From Actinomarinicola tropica (lineage in GTDB: Bacteria; Actinomycetota; Acidimicrobiia; Acidimicrobiales; SKKL01), in assembly GCF_009650215.1 (NCBI RefSeq), contig NZ_CP045851.1:1341189-1405188 (forward strand): 64,000 nucleotides of DNA, in the 5' to 3' direction. Under the pieces are notes generated by a model that was not told where the DNA came from, did no database searches, and saw only the letters and a list, made by a program, of their open reading frames with translations. This document shows, piece by piece, positions 16,212 through 23,253 of the stretch; position 1 is the first letter of the stretch; each line of letters opens with the position of its first letter. The position numbers were made by a program, and so were the translations under genes.

Positions 16212-17030
16212 TCAGGTGAGCGCGTCGAGCGCTCGCCTGGTGAGGACCCGGGCCAGGTGGCGCCGGTAGGCGACGTCGGCGTTGAGGTCGTCGACGGGGT
16301 CGGCCCCCTCGTCGGCCACCGCGGCGGCCTCGGCGTGGGACGCGCCGGATGCCAGCGCCGACTCCACCGCCGTCGCCCGCAGCGGGGTGGAGCCCATGTT
16401 CACCAGCGCGACGCCGGTGTGGCCGTTCTGCACCGCGACCGCGCCGACGATCGCCCAGTCCTGGGCCCGGCGGTTGAACTTCTGGTAGTTCCACCGGGCC
16501 CCTGGCGTCGCCGGCAGCTCGACCTCGACCAGCATCTCGTCGGGTGCGAGGGCGGACTCGAAGTAGCCGGAGAAGAAGTCGGCCGCCGGGATCCGGCGCT
16601 CGCCCGAGGGGCCGCGCGCCACGAGCGTGCCACCGAGGGCGAGCACCGCTGCGGGCAGGTCCGAGGCCGGATCGGCGTGGGCCAGGGTGCCCCCGAGGGT
16701 GCCGCGGTGGCGCACCTGGGGGTCCCCGACGACCGCGGCGACCCCGGCGACGAGCGGGCACTGGGCCGCGAGGACGTCGCTCGTCTCGAGGTCGTGGTGG
16801 CAGGTGAGGGCCCCGATCCGCACGACGTCGCCCTCGTGGCGGATGTAGGACAGGTCGTCGAGGCGGCCGACATCGACGAGGACGCTCGGGACCGCGAGGC
16901 GCAGCTTCATCATGGGCAGGAGCGAGTGGCCACCGGCGAGGAGCTTGGCCTCGTCACCGTGCTCTCCGAGGAGCGCGAGCGCGTGGTCGACCGACTCCGC
17001 ACGCACGTAGTCGAACGTCGCAGGGATCAT
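16212..17030 (-). CDS. coxM: Molybdenum hydroxylase, FAD-binding medium subunit (CoxM type)
   Basis: A 272-residue FAD-binding subunit of the xanthine dehydrogenase/CO dehydrogenase family. FAD motifs AGGHSLLPMM (about residues 32-41) and RGTLGGTLAHADPASD (about 108-123) are intact. ATG 17030 overlaps the stop of the large subunit gene (ATGA), with the ribosome-binding site GGAGGAGG at 17032-17039. It passes electrons from the 2Fe-2S subunit to FAD and an external acceptor. It is the last gene of the S-L-M operon and convergent with DUF1501, with a 3-base gap. Confidence 0.92.
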   Translation of the reverse strand: MIPATFDYVRAESVDHALALLGEHGDEAKLLAGGHSLLPMMKLRLAVPSVLVDVGRLDDLSYIRHEGDVVRIGALTCHHDLETSDVLAAQCPLVAGVAAVVGDPQVRHRGTLGGTLAHADPASDLPAAVLALGGTLVARGPSGERRIPAADFFSGYFESALAPDEMLVEVELPATPGARWNYQKFNRRAQDWAIVGAVAVQNGHTGVALVNMGSTPLRATAVESALASGASHAEAAAVADEGADPVDDLNADVAYRRHLARVLTRRALDALT

Positions 17031-19444
17031 GCCTCCTCCTCCCGTGGGCTCGCCGCGTCCTGCAGCGCGCCCCAGACCCGCCGGGGCGAGGCCGGCATGT
17101 CCATGTCGGTGATGCCGTGGGGTGCGAGCGCATCGATGACCGCGTTCATCACCGCGGCGGCCGACCCGATCGTGCCCGCCTCGCCGATGCCCTTCACGCC
17201 CATCGGGTTGACCGGGCTCGGGGTGATCGTCGCCCCGAGCGTGAAGCTCGGCGCCTCGGCCGGCGTGGGGATCATGTAGTCGCCGAAGTTGACCGTCCGC
17301 AGCTGGCCGTCGTCGTCGTAGACCGCCTCCTCCCACAGGGCCTGGGCGACCCCCTGGAGGATGCCGCCGTGGACCTGGCCCTCGACGATCAACGGGTTGA
17401 CCTGGTTGCCGCAGTCGTCCACCGCGATGTAGTCGCGCAGGTGGACCGAGCCCGTCTCGGTGTCGACCTCGACGACGGCCACGTGCGTGCCGAACGGGAA
17501 CGTGAAGTTCGGTGGATCCCAGGTGACCTGGGCCTCGAGGTTCGGCTCCATCCCGTCGGGCAGGTCGTGGGCGGTGAAGGCCTCGAAGGCCACCGCGGCG
17601 AGCGCCATCTCCCGGCTCGGTGTGCCCTTCACGCGGAACGTCCCGTCGACCAGCTCGAGGTCGTGCTCGTCGGCCTCCATCTGGTGGGCGGCGATCCGTC
17701 GGGCCTTGTCGACCACCCGCTCGGTCGCGTGCCAGATCGCGGTGCCGCCGACGGCCAGCGAGCGCGAGCCGTAGGTGTCGAGCCCGAGGGGCGACACCGC
17801 GGTGTCCGAGTGGAGCACCTCGACCTGGTCGGGGTCGATCCCCAGGCGGTCGGCGACGAGCATCGACCAGCTCGTCTCGTGGCCCTGGCCGTGCGGTGCG
17901 GTGCCGGTGATCACCTGCACGACGCCGGTGGGGAGGATCCGCACCGTGGCCGACTCCCAGCCGCCCGCCGAGTAGTTGAGCGAGGCGAGCACCCGGCTCG
18001 GCGCCAGCCCGCACATCTCGACGTAGGTGCAGAGGCCGATGCCGAGCTCGACGGTGTCACCCCGGTCCCGGCGCTCCTCCTGCTCGGCCCGCAGGGCCTC
18101 GATGTCGGCGAGCTCGAGCGCCGCGGTCAGGTTGGTGTCGTAGTCGCCGCTGTCGAACTCGAGGCCCGCCGCTGACGCGTAGGGGAACTTCTCGTTCGGG
18201 ATGTAGTTGCGGCGCCGGATCTCCTCGGGCGTGATGTCGAGCTCGCGCGCGAGCGCGTCGATCGCCCGCTCGATCGCGTAGGACGCCTCCGGGCGGCCCG
18301 CGCCGCGGTACGCGTCGGTCGGCACCTTGTCGGTGAAGAGCCCCGTGCACCGGAACGAGTAGGCGGGGATGTCGTAGACCCCGTGGTACAGGAACGCACC
18401 GAGCAGCGGGATGCCCGGCGTGACCAGCTGGAGGTAGGCGCCCATGTCGGCGAGCAGGTCGACCCGCACGGCGGTGATGGACCCGCGCTCGTCGGCGGCG
18501 AGCTCGATGCGCTGCACCTGGCCGCGCCCGTGGATCGTGGCCTGGGCGGCCTCCGAGCGGGTCTCCGTCCAGCGCACGGGCACGCCGAGCCGGTGGGCGA
18601 GCGCAGTGCACAGCACCTCCTCGGCGTAGACGTTCAGCTTCGAGCCGAAGCCGCCGCCGACCGACGGGGCGATGACGCGCACCTTGTGCTCGGGGAGCCC
18701 GCACGTGATCGCGAGCATCACCTTCAAGATGTGCGGGATCTGCGTGGCGCTGTAGACGGTCATCTCCCCGCCGTGGGGCGACGGCACCGCCACGACGCCG
18801 CGAGGCTCCATCGCCCCGGGGATGAGCCGCTGCTGGACGTAGCGCTCCGAGACGGTGTGGGCCGCCGCAGCGAATGCGGCGTCGACGGCGGCCTCGTCCG
18901 GCTTCAGCTCCCACACGTAGGAGACGTTCGTGCCGAGGTCCTCGTGCACCAGCACCCGGTCGGTGGCCGCGTCCTCGAGGTCGACCACCGCGTCGAGCGG
19001 CTCGTAGTCCACGACGACCTGCTCGGCGCCGTCGATCGCCGCGGACCGGCTGTCGGCGAGCACGACGGCGACGATGTCGCCCACGTACTTGGCCTCGCCC
19101 GCGGCCACCGGGTGGTGCGTCGGGTTGCGCATGTCGTCGGTGACCGGCCAGGCGCAGGGCATCGGCGCCGCCCAGTCGTCGGCCAGGTCGGCGCCGGAGA
19201 ACGCGTGGCGCACGCCGTCGACGTCGAGCGCGCCGGCGACGTCGACCGAGACGATGCGGGCGCGGGCGTGGGGGCTGCGCACGGCGCACATCCAGAGCGC
19301 CCCGGGCACGACGAGGTCGTCGACGAAGCGCGCCTCGCCGGTGAGCAGCTCCGGGTCCTCCTTGCGCAGCCGGCGCACCCCGAGGATCGAACCGGCCGAG
19401 GTGGCGCTCGCCGGCAGGTCGATGCGGTCCTCCGAGATCGTCAC
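17027..19444 (-). CDS. coxL: Molybdenum hydroxylase large subunit, form II CoxL-type
   Basis: An 805-residue molybdopterin-binding subunit (aldehyde oxidase/xanthine dehydrogenase family). The active-site loop near residue 378 reads AYRGAGR, the form II signature, rather than the AYxCSFR of genuine aerobic CO dehydrogenase. The catalytic glutamate lies in [11 protein letters not shown] near residue 755. Other conserved blocks are GGGFGSKLN and [16 protein letters not shown] 19444 overlaps the CoxS stop (GTGA) and the gene's own TGA overlaps the CoxM ATG. The substrate may be an aldehyde, purine or other heterocycle; CO oxidation is not supported. Confidence 0.92.
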   Translation of the reverse strand: MTISEDRIDLPASATSAGSILGVRRLRKEDPELLTGEARFVDDLVVPGALWMCAVRSPHARARIVSVDVAGALDVDGVRHAFSGADLADDWAAPMPCAWPVTDDMRNPTHHPVAAGEAKYVGDIVAVVLADSRSAAIDGAEQVVVDYEPLDAVVDLEDAATDRVLVHEDLGTNVSYVWELKPDEAAVDAAFAAAAHTVSERYVQQRLIPGAMEPRGVVAVPSPHGGEMTVYSATQIPHILKVMLAITCGLPEHKVRVIAPSVGGGFGSKLNVYAEEVLCTALAHRLGVPVRWTETRSEAAQATIHGRGQVQRIELAADERGSITAVRVDLLADMGAYLQLVTPGIPLLGAFLYHGVYDIPAYSFRCTGLFTDKVPTDAYRGAGRPEASYAIERAIDALARELDITPEEIRRRNYIPNEKFPYASAAGLEFDSGDYDTNLTAALELADIEALRAEQEERRDRGDTVELGIGLCTYVEMCGLAPSRVLASLNYSAGGWESATVRILPTGVVQVITGTAPHGQGHETSWSMLVADRLGIDPDQVEVLHSDTAVSPLGLDTYGSRSLAVGGTAIWHATERVVDKARRIAAHQMEADEHDLELVDGTFRVKGTPSREMALAAVAFEAFTAHDLPDGMEPNLEAQVTWDPPNFTFPFGTHVAVVEVDTETGSVHLRDYIAVDDCGNQVNPLIVEGQVHGGILQGVAQALWEEAVYDDDGQLRTVNFGDYMIPTPAEAPSFTLGATITPSPVNPMGVKGIGEAGTIGSAAAVMNAVIDALAPHGITDMDMPASPRRVWGALQDAASPREEEA

Positions 19445-19908
19445 GACGCACCTCCCGTCTCGGCGGCGGCCAGCACCGACCGCACGATGTTGTGGTAGCC
19501 GGTGCAGCGGCACAGGTTGCCCTCCAACCCGTGGCGCACCTCGTCCTCGGTGGGGGAGGGATGCTCCTCGAGCAGGGACACCGCCGCCATCACCATGCCG
19601 GGGGTGCAGAACCCGCACTGCAGCCCGTGGTTCTGCCGGAACGCCTCCTGCATCGGGTGGAGGGAGCCGTTCGACGCCAACCCCTCGATGGTGGTGATCT
19701 CCGCCCCCTCGGCCTGCACCGCGAGCACCGTGCAGGACTTCACGGACCGCCCGTCGAGGTGCACGGTGCACGCCCCGCAGGAGGACGTGTCGCACCCGAC
19801 GTTCGTGCCCGTGAGCCCGAGGCCCTCGCGGAGGTGGTGGACGAGCAGCGTGCGTGGCTCCACGTCACCCCGCACCCGTTCGCCGTTGACGGTCATCTCG
19901 ACCTGCAT
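19441..19908 (-). CDS. coxS: Molybdenum hydroxylase 2Fe-2S small subunit (CoxS type)
   Basis: A 155-residue iron-sulfur subunit with both 2Fe-2S sites intact: Cys39, 44, 47 and 59 (plant ferredoxin type, [10 protein letters not shown]) and Cys98, 101, 133 and 135 (CGFC...CRC). It carries electrons from molybdopterin to FAD. ATG 19908 has GAGGGGG upstream and starts the protein directly at the conserved MTVNGE strand; an upstream in-frame start at 19947 would add 13 residues. It is the first gene of the operon. An inverted repeat lies just upstream. Confidence 0.92.
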   Translation of the reverse strand: MQVEMTVNGERVRGDVEPRTLLVHHLREGLGLTGTNVGCDTSSCGACTVHLDGRSVKSCTVLAVQAEGAEITTIEGLASNGSLHPMQEAFRQNHGLQCGFCTPGMVMAAVSLLEEHPSPTEDEVRHGLEGNLCRCTGYHNIVRSVLAAAETGGAS

Positions 19909-19919
19909 GGCGCCCCCTC

Positions 19920-19949
19920 GTGTGAGCTGCCCTGTGGCAGTGGTCACAC
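19920..19949. repeat. Inverted repeat upstream of coxS (candidate operator or leader hairpin)
   Basis: GTGTGA (19920-19925) pairs with TCACAC (19944-19949), and inside them CTGCC (19927-19931) pairs with GGCAG (19936-19940) around the loop CTGT. It begins 12 bases before the coxS ATG. It looks like a CRP half-site pair at first sight, but the spacing (18 bases) is wrong for CRP. Confidence 0.5.
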
Positions 19950-19999
19950 TCTCGCGCGATCGTGAACGCCGTGCTCGGGGGAGCGTGCGGGGTGCTGGC

Positions 20000-20359
20000 T
20001 CAGCCGTCGAGCTGGGCGACGAGCTTCTTGGGTGCGACCGTCCGGTAGGCCTCCTCGCACACCGCGGCGATCTCGTCCCAGTCGACGTCGCCGTCGAGGC
20101 GCACGCCGAGCCAGCCGCGGTGGCCGACGTAGGGCGGCCGGAAGAACCGCTCGGCCTCCGTCGTCGTCAGCTCCTCCTGCGCCCCGGGCGGCGCCGCGCA
20201 CCAGAGGTGGGGGAGCTCGTCGTCGTGGTGGCCGTCGGGCCACAGCATGACGAACTGCTTGCGCACGAAGAACGACGGCGCACCGTGGCTCAGCTTCTCG
20301 GTGACCTCGGGGAACGCGAGGCAGATCTCCCGGACCCGCTGCTCGATCTCGTCGCTCAC
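20000..20359 (-). CDS. MmcQ/YjbR family protein
   Basis: A 119-residue protein of the MmcQ/YjbR (CyaY-like fold) family: an N-terminal helix with [20 protein letters not shown], then [25 protein letters not shown] and a C-terminal [14 protein letters not shown]. Family members are small, possibly DNA-binding proteins without an established function. GTG 20359 is supported by a TACGGT hexamer ending 7 bases upstream with no Shine-Dalgarno. It stands upstream of coxS on the same strand, about 90 bases away. Confidence 0.87.
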   Translation of the reverse strand: MSDEIEQRVREICLAFPEVTEKLSHGAPSFFVRKQFVMLWPDGHHDDELPHLWCAAPPGAQEELTTTEAERFFRPPYVGHRGWLGVRLDGDVDWDEIAAVCEEAYRTVAPKKLVAQLDG

Positions 20360-20366
20360 GCCGCGG

Positions 20367-20372
20367 ACCGTA
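20367..20372 (-). promoter_or_regulatory. Candidate -10 element TACGGT (leaderless)
   Basis: The minus-strand hexamer ends 7 bases before GTG 20359. Its upstream region coincides with the inverted repeat at 20378-20423. Confidence 0.45.
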
Positions 20373-20377
20373 CGCCC

Positions 20378-20423
20378 CCATGGGGAGCTGCACCACCCCG
20401 TGACGCGTCCCGACTCCCCATGG
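20378..20423. repeat. Perfect 10-bp inverted repeat spanning the YjbR-family promoter
   Basis: CCATGGGGAG (20378-20387) and CTCCCCATGG (20414-20423) flank a 26-base loop that itself contains the palindrome GACGCGTC (20402-20409). The arms cover the expected -35 region of the YjbR-family gene and lie just downstream of the HAD gene. An operator or a terminator are both possible. Confidence 0.55.
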
Positions 20424-20469
20424 TCTGCGCACGAGCCGGAAGGGGCGCTCGGCGAGGCGGCGATCAGGA

Positions 20470-21168
20470 TCAGTGAGCGGCCAGGCGGTCGAGCAGCGCG
20501 GGCACGTCACGGAGCGAGTCGAGCGCGGTGAAGCGGTCGTGGTCGACGTCCGGCTCGGCCACCTCGAGCTCCCAGGTGACGTGGTACGGCACGTGTGCCG
20601 CCCACCCGCCGATCGCGAGGACCGGCGCGACGTCGCTGCGCACCGAGTTGCCGACCATGAGGAACTCCTCGGCATCGACGCCGTAGCGACCGAGCACGCG
20701 CTGGTACGTCGCCTCGTCCTTCTCGGCGACGATCTCGATCCCCTCGACCCGCTCGGCGAGCCCCGATGCCGCGACCTTGCTCTCCTGGTGGAACAGGTCG
20801 CCCTTCGTCACGATGACCAGCCGCACCCGCCCGTCGAGCGCGTCGACCACCTCGGACACGCCCTCGAGGAGCTCGACCGGGTGGGTCAACAGCCCCTTGC
20901 CGTGGTCGATGATCCGTTGGATCTCGGCGACCGAGACGCGCCCACCGGACACCTCGATCGCGGTCTCGATCATCGACAGCGTGAAGCCCTTCACGCCGTA
21001 GCCGAACAGGGCGAGGTTGCGGCGCTCGGTCTCGAGCATGCGTCGCCGCAGGTCGTCCGGGTCGGCGTACGGGGACAGCAGCTCGGCGAGGGACTCTTCG
21101 GTCACGGCGAAGTGCGATTCGCTGTGCCAGAGGGTGTCGTCGCCGTCGAGCCCGAGGAGTCGGATCAT
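20470..21168 (-). CDS. HAD superfamily hydrolase
   Basis: A 232-residue HAD phosphatase. Motif I is GLDGDDTLW with nucleophile Asp8 and acid/base Asp10. Motif II is VIVTKGD (Thr), the motif III lysine lies in AEKDEATYQRVL or the preceding LFHQESK, and motif IV is MVGNSVRSDV. A helical cap (residues about 16-95) gives it the type I layout of phosphoglycolate-phosphatase-like enzymes. The substrate is unknown. ATG 21168 has no good ribosome-binding site; CAGACT ends 8 bases upstream and could be a weak -10. Confidence 0.87.
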   Translation of the reverse strand: MIRLLGLDGDDTLWHSESHFAVTEESLAELLSPYADPDDLRRRMLETERRNLALFGYGVKGFTLSMIETAIEVSGGRVSVAEIQRIIDHGKGLLTHPVELLEGVSEVVDALDGRVRLVIVTKGDLFHQESKVAASGLAERVEGIEIVAEKDEATYQRVLGRYGVDAEEFLMVGNSVRSDVAPVLAIGGWAAHVPYHVTWELEVAEPDVDHDRFTALDSLRDVPALLDRLAAH

Positions 21169-21250
21169 CGGGCGAGTCTGCCCGCCGCGACGGGGTGCTC
21201 GGTCGCGATTCGGGCCGTTCGGCCTGGTGCGGTGTGACCAGCGTCTCGTC

Positions 21251-21256
21251 TAGCGT
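21251..21256 (+). promoter_or_regulatory. Candidate -10 element TAGCGT (leaderless)
   Basis: The hexamer ends 6 bases before ATG 21263 with no ribosome-binding site. It supports the otherwise easily missed 49-residue gene. Confidence 0.5.
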
Positions 21257-21262
21257 GGCGAC

Positions 21263-21412
21263 ATGGCCGAACGACCCGAGGACGCACCGAACCCGCCGAA
21301 GCTGGCCCGCCGAGCGCCGGTCACCGAGAAGGTCGCGATCGAGACCGAGCAGCCCGAGGTCGTCGACAAGGTGGCTGCGCTCCTCGGCAAGTGGGCCGAG
21401 GAGGACCGGTAG
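21263..21412 (+). CDS. Small hypothetical protein (49 residues)
   Basis: ATG 21263 opens a 49-residue reading frame ending at TAG 21410-21412. The product is charged: an N-terminal Pro-rich part (ERPEDAPNPPKLARR) and a C-terminal amphipathic helix (VVDKVAALLGKWAEEDR). No family is recognised. The case for a real gene is the TAGCGT hexamer 6 bases before ATG, codon composition like its neighbours, and its fit between two transcribed genes. It could be a small regulatory or complex-associated peptide. Confidence 0.5.
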   Translation: MAERPEDAPNPPKLARRAPVTEKVAIETEQPEVVDKVAALLGKWAEEDR

Positions 21413-21468
21413 CTCGTCGGCCTCCGCAGCCCCGATCGCGAGAGGTTCGCACCGGTCGGCACGGGACC

Positions 21469-21474
21469 TAGCAT
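21469..21474 (+). promoter_or_regulatory. Candidate -10 element TAGCAT (leaderless)
   Basis: The hexamer ends 7 bases before GTG 21482. No Shine-Dalgarno sequence is present. Confidence 0.5.
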
Positions 21475-21481
21475 CGGTCAC

Positions 21482-21880
21482 GTGACCGTCATCAAGATCA
21501 ACGCCATCACCGTCCCCGCCGACAGCGGCGACGAGCTCGCCGAGCGCTTCGCCGCCCGGGCCGGGGCCGTCGACGACCAGGACGGCTTCGAGGGCTTCGA
21601 GCTGCTGAAGCCCACCGACGACCGCACGACGTGGCTCGTCGTCACCCGGTGGCGGGACGAGGAGTCCTTCCAGGCCTGGGTGAGCTCGCCGGCGTTCGGT
21701 GCCGGCCACCGCAGCGAGGCCGGCTCGGGCGACGAGGGCGGCGGCCACCCCCACGGCGGCGACCACCCCCACGGCGGGGACCACGGCCACGGCGGCGGCG
21801 AGGGCGCGCAGCGGCCGGTCGGGATCTCGAGCGAGCTGTGGTCCTACGTGATCGCCGGCGGCTCGAACCCGTCGCGCTGA
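21482..21880 (+). CDS. mhuD: MhuD-like heme-degrading monooxygenase with a His-rich insertion
   Basis: A 132-residue ABM-fold protein very like mycobacterial MhuD in its first 78 residues. It has VIKINAITVP with Asn7, ESFQAWVSSPAF with Trp66, and AGHRS with His76, matching the catalytic Asn7/Trp66/His75 set of the IsdG/MhuD family. Such enzymes open heme to release iron. After the heme-ligand histidine there is an unusual Gly/His-rich segment (GGGHPHGGDHPHGGDHGHGG, about residues 86-106) before the last strand. GTG 21482 is leaderless by promoter position. Substrate assignment is by residue match only. Confidence 0.8.
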   Translation: MTVIKINAITVPADSGDELAERFAARAGAVDDQDGFEGFELLKPTDDRTTWLVVTRWRDEESFQAWVSSPAFGAGHRSEAGSGDEGGGHPHGGDHPHGGDHGHGGGEGAQRPVGISSELWSYVIAGGSNPSR

Positions 21881-21899
21881 CCGCCACGGCCCGCCGGTC

Positions 21900-22262
21900 G
21901 TGACCCTGCGCGACCTCCACGTCGACTGGTCGTGGGTCGTCGTGGTCACCAACGCCGTCGCCGGCGTGTGGGCGCTCGGCGCCCACCGCTGGGCACCGCT
22001 GCGCCACCCGGCGATGTGGTGGTTCACGATCGCGGCCGAGGTGACGATCGCCGTGCAGGTGGCGCTCGGCGTCGCCCTCGTCGCGGCGCAGGGCTACGAG
22101 GTCGAGCAGTTCCACGCCTTCTACGGCTTCGTCGCGCTCGTCACCGTCGGCCTCGTCTACAGCTACAAGGCGCAGATCGACCCCTGGCGCTACGTGCTCT
22201 ACGGGTTCGGCGGCCTGTTCCTCATGGGCCTGGCCATCCGCGCCATGACGCTCCCCGCCTGA
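21900..22262 (+). CDS. Small multi-pass membrane protein
   Basis: A 120-residue protein with about four hydrophobic helices (approximately residues 11-29, 40-62, 70-88 and 98-116) and almost no soluble loops. GTG 21900 lies 20 bases after the heme oxygenase stop, so the two are probably co-transcribed. The family is not recognised. It might help in heme or metal handling given its neighbour, but that is only a guess from position. It is convergent with hsp20, separated by the palindromic repeat region. Confidence 0.7.
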   Translation: MTLRDLHVDWSWVVVVTNAVAGVWALGAHRWAPLRHPAMWWFTIAAEVTIAVQVALGVALVAAQGYEVEQFHAFYGFVALVTVGLVYSYKAQIDPWRYVLYGFGGLFLMGLAIRAMTLPA

Positions 22263-22295
22263 CTCCTGCCGCGTCGCGCGGGTCGCCGGGTCCTG

Positions 22296-22388
22296 GTGTG
22301 CACATCCGACCACGACGTCCGCTCGCCCGACGAGGTGGTCGGGACGGTCGCGGCCGCGCGTGCCGCCGCGATCGCCCGGCCGGCGTGA
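22296..22388 (+). CDS. Possible micro-ORF (30 residues)
   Basis: GTG 22296 opens a 30-residue frame ending at TGA 22386-22388, with an acidic middle (SDHDVRSPDEVV) and an Ala-rich end. There is no clear ribosome-binding site. The stretch 22263-22648 holds no convincing larger gene: only this frame, two long palindromic repeats and the hsp20 terminator hairpin. Confidence 0.2.
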   Translation: MCTSDHDVRSPDEVVGTVAAARAAAIARPA

Positions 22389-22430
22389 CGAGACCGCGCC
22401 ACGCCGAGGCCACGTCCAGCGCCTCGCCGT

Positions 22431-22483
22431 CCGATCTGGGTACGGATCGCGACAGCCAGGGTCGCGAGATGTACCCAGATCGG
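22431..22483. repeat. Long palindromic repeat, copy 1
   Basis: The outer arms CCGATCTGGGTAC (22431-22443) and GTACCCAGATCGG (22471-22483) are perfectly complementary over 13 bp. Inside, TCGCGAC (22447-22453) pairs with GTCGCGA (22461-22467) around the loop AGCCAGG. Bases 22439-22467 repeat at 22520-22548 with two differences. It lies between convergent genes. Confidence 0.75.
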
Positions 22484-22519
22484 TCGCCCACGCCGGGCGG
22501 CAGCCGCCTGGGCGATCCC

Positions 22520-22556
22520 GGTACGGATCGCGACAGCCAAGGTGGCGATCCGTACC
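22520..22556. repeat. Long palindromic repeat, copy 2
   Basis: GGTACGGATCGC (22520-22531) and GCGATCCGTACC (22545-22556) form a perfect 12-bp stem around a 13-base loop. The first 29 bases match copy 1 with two mismatches, 81 bases apart, and the loop keeps the shared GACAGCCA core. The arms differ from copy 1 while each copy stays self-complementary, which suggests that structure is what is conserved. Confidence 0.75.
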
Positions 22557-22609
22557 CAGAACGGGCCCGCGATCGCCGCGTGGGGCGAGTGGAGCGGCGG
22601 GGGAGGGGG

Positions 22610-22643
22610 TGGGGCGGGCCGGCCGGACGGAGGACCCGCCCCA
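22610..22643 (-). terminator. hsp20 terminator-like hairpin
   Basis: TGGGGCGGG (22610-22618) and CCCGCCCCA (22635-22643) pair perfectly over 9 bp around a 16-base GC-rich loop. It begins 5 bases after the hsp20 stop on the minus strand. There is no T-tract. Confidence 0.55.
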
Positions 22644-22648
22644 TGGCC

Positions 22649-23083
22649 TCAGGCGGTGGTGGCCTCAATGGCGTGGGCCTCGGGCGTGGCGCCCGCCACC
22701 TCGACCTTCCGCGGCTTGGCCGTCTCGGCGACCGGGATGGTGATGGTGAGCACGCCGTCGCGGTGGTCGGCGGAGATCGTCGAGGTGTCGAGGTTGTCGC
22801 CGAGGAACAGCTGACGGGTGAAGGTGCCGAAGCGCCGCTCGGACGCCAGCACCTCGTCGCCGTCGTGCTGCTCGGGGCGCCGCTCGGCCTTCACGGTGAG
22901 GACGTTGCGCTCGACCGTGAGGTCGATGGCGTCGGCCGACACGCCCGGGAGGTCGACCGACACGACGACGGTGTCGCCGCGGCGGACGGCGTCGAACGCC
23001 AGCGCCGGCGGGGCGGTGGTGCGCCCGACGATCTCGTCGAACGTGCGATCGATGTCGCGGAACGGATCCCAACGAAGGAGCAT
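22649..23083 (-). CDS. Hsp20/alpha-crystallin small heat shock protein
   Basis: A 144-residue small heat shock protein. The alpha-crystallin domain runs from about residue 35 to 130 and includes VVVSVDLPGVSADAIDLTV, NVLTVKAERR, RRFGTFTRQLFLGDNLD and the closing HRDGVLTITIPV. The N-terminus MLLRWDPFRDIDR is typical of the family. ATG 23083 follows AGGAGG. An unusually A/T-rich upstream region carries a near-consensus promoter (TTGCGT, 16 bp, TATGAT). It acts as an ATP-independent holdase for unfolding proteins. Confidence 0.95.
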   Translation of the reverse strand: MLLRWDPFRDIDRTFDEIVGRTTAPPALAFDAVRRGDTVVVSVDLPGVSADAIDLTVERNVLTVKAERRPEQHDGDEVLASERRFGTFTRQLFLGDNLDTSTISADHRDGVLTITIPVAETAKPRKVEVAGATPEAHAIEATTA

Positions 23084-23122
23084 GGTTCGCCTCCTCTGTG
23101 CAGTCACCTGTCGGACACTGTC

Positions 23123-23150
23123 ATCATACGCAGGAAACCTCACAACGCAA
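23123..23150 (-). promoter_or_regulatory. Strong housekeeping-type promoter of hsp20
   Basis: On the minus strand, -35 TTGCGT (23150-23145) and -10 TATGAT (23128-23123) are 16 bp apart. This is the closest match to the sigma-70 consensus in the window. The expected leader is about 32 bases and carries AGGAGG. No clear CIRCE or HAIR element is seen. Confidence 0.65.
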
Positions 23151-23191
23151 CGCTCAACTTCGTCGCATCCGTCACGGAGGCCGGTACGCGA

Positions 23192-23217
23192 CGACGGGGC
23201 CCCGGAGGGCCCCGTCG
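23192..23217 (-). terminator. pckG terminator-like hairpin, perfect 11-bp stem
   Basis: CGACGGGGCCC (23192-23202) and GGGCCCCGTCG (23207-23217) pair perfectly around a 4-base loop. The hairpin is 36 bases beyond the pckG stop on the minus strand and upstream of the hsp20 promoter. Confidence 0.7.
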
Positions 23218-23253
23218 ATCGGCGTGCAGGTGGGAGGCTGGAGAGCCGGTGCG

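Noticed and set aside
17027-19908. Aerobic carbon monoxide dehydrogenase
   Set aside because: The active-site loop is AYRGAGR (form II), not AYxCSFR. The operon fits the wider molybdenum hydroxylase family and CO oxidation is not supported.
19920-19949. CRP/cAMP binding site upstream of coxS
   Set aside because: TGTGA and TCACA are present but 18 bases apart rather than 6, and the inner arms form a hairpin instead.
22431-22556. CRISPR array
   Set aside because: There are only two copies, each an extended palindrome, with non-spacer-like intervening sequence and no cas genes. They are better described as palindromic repeats.
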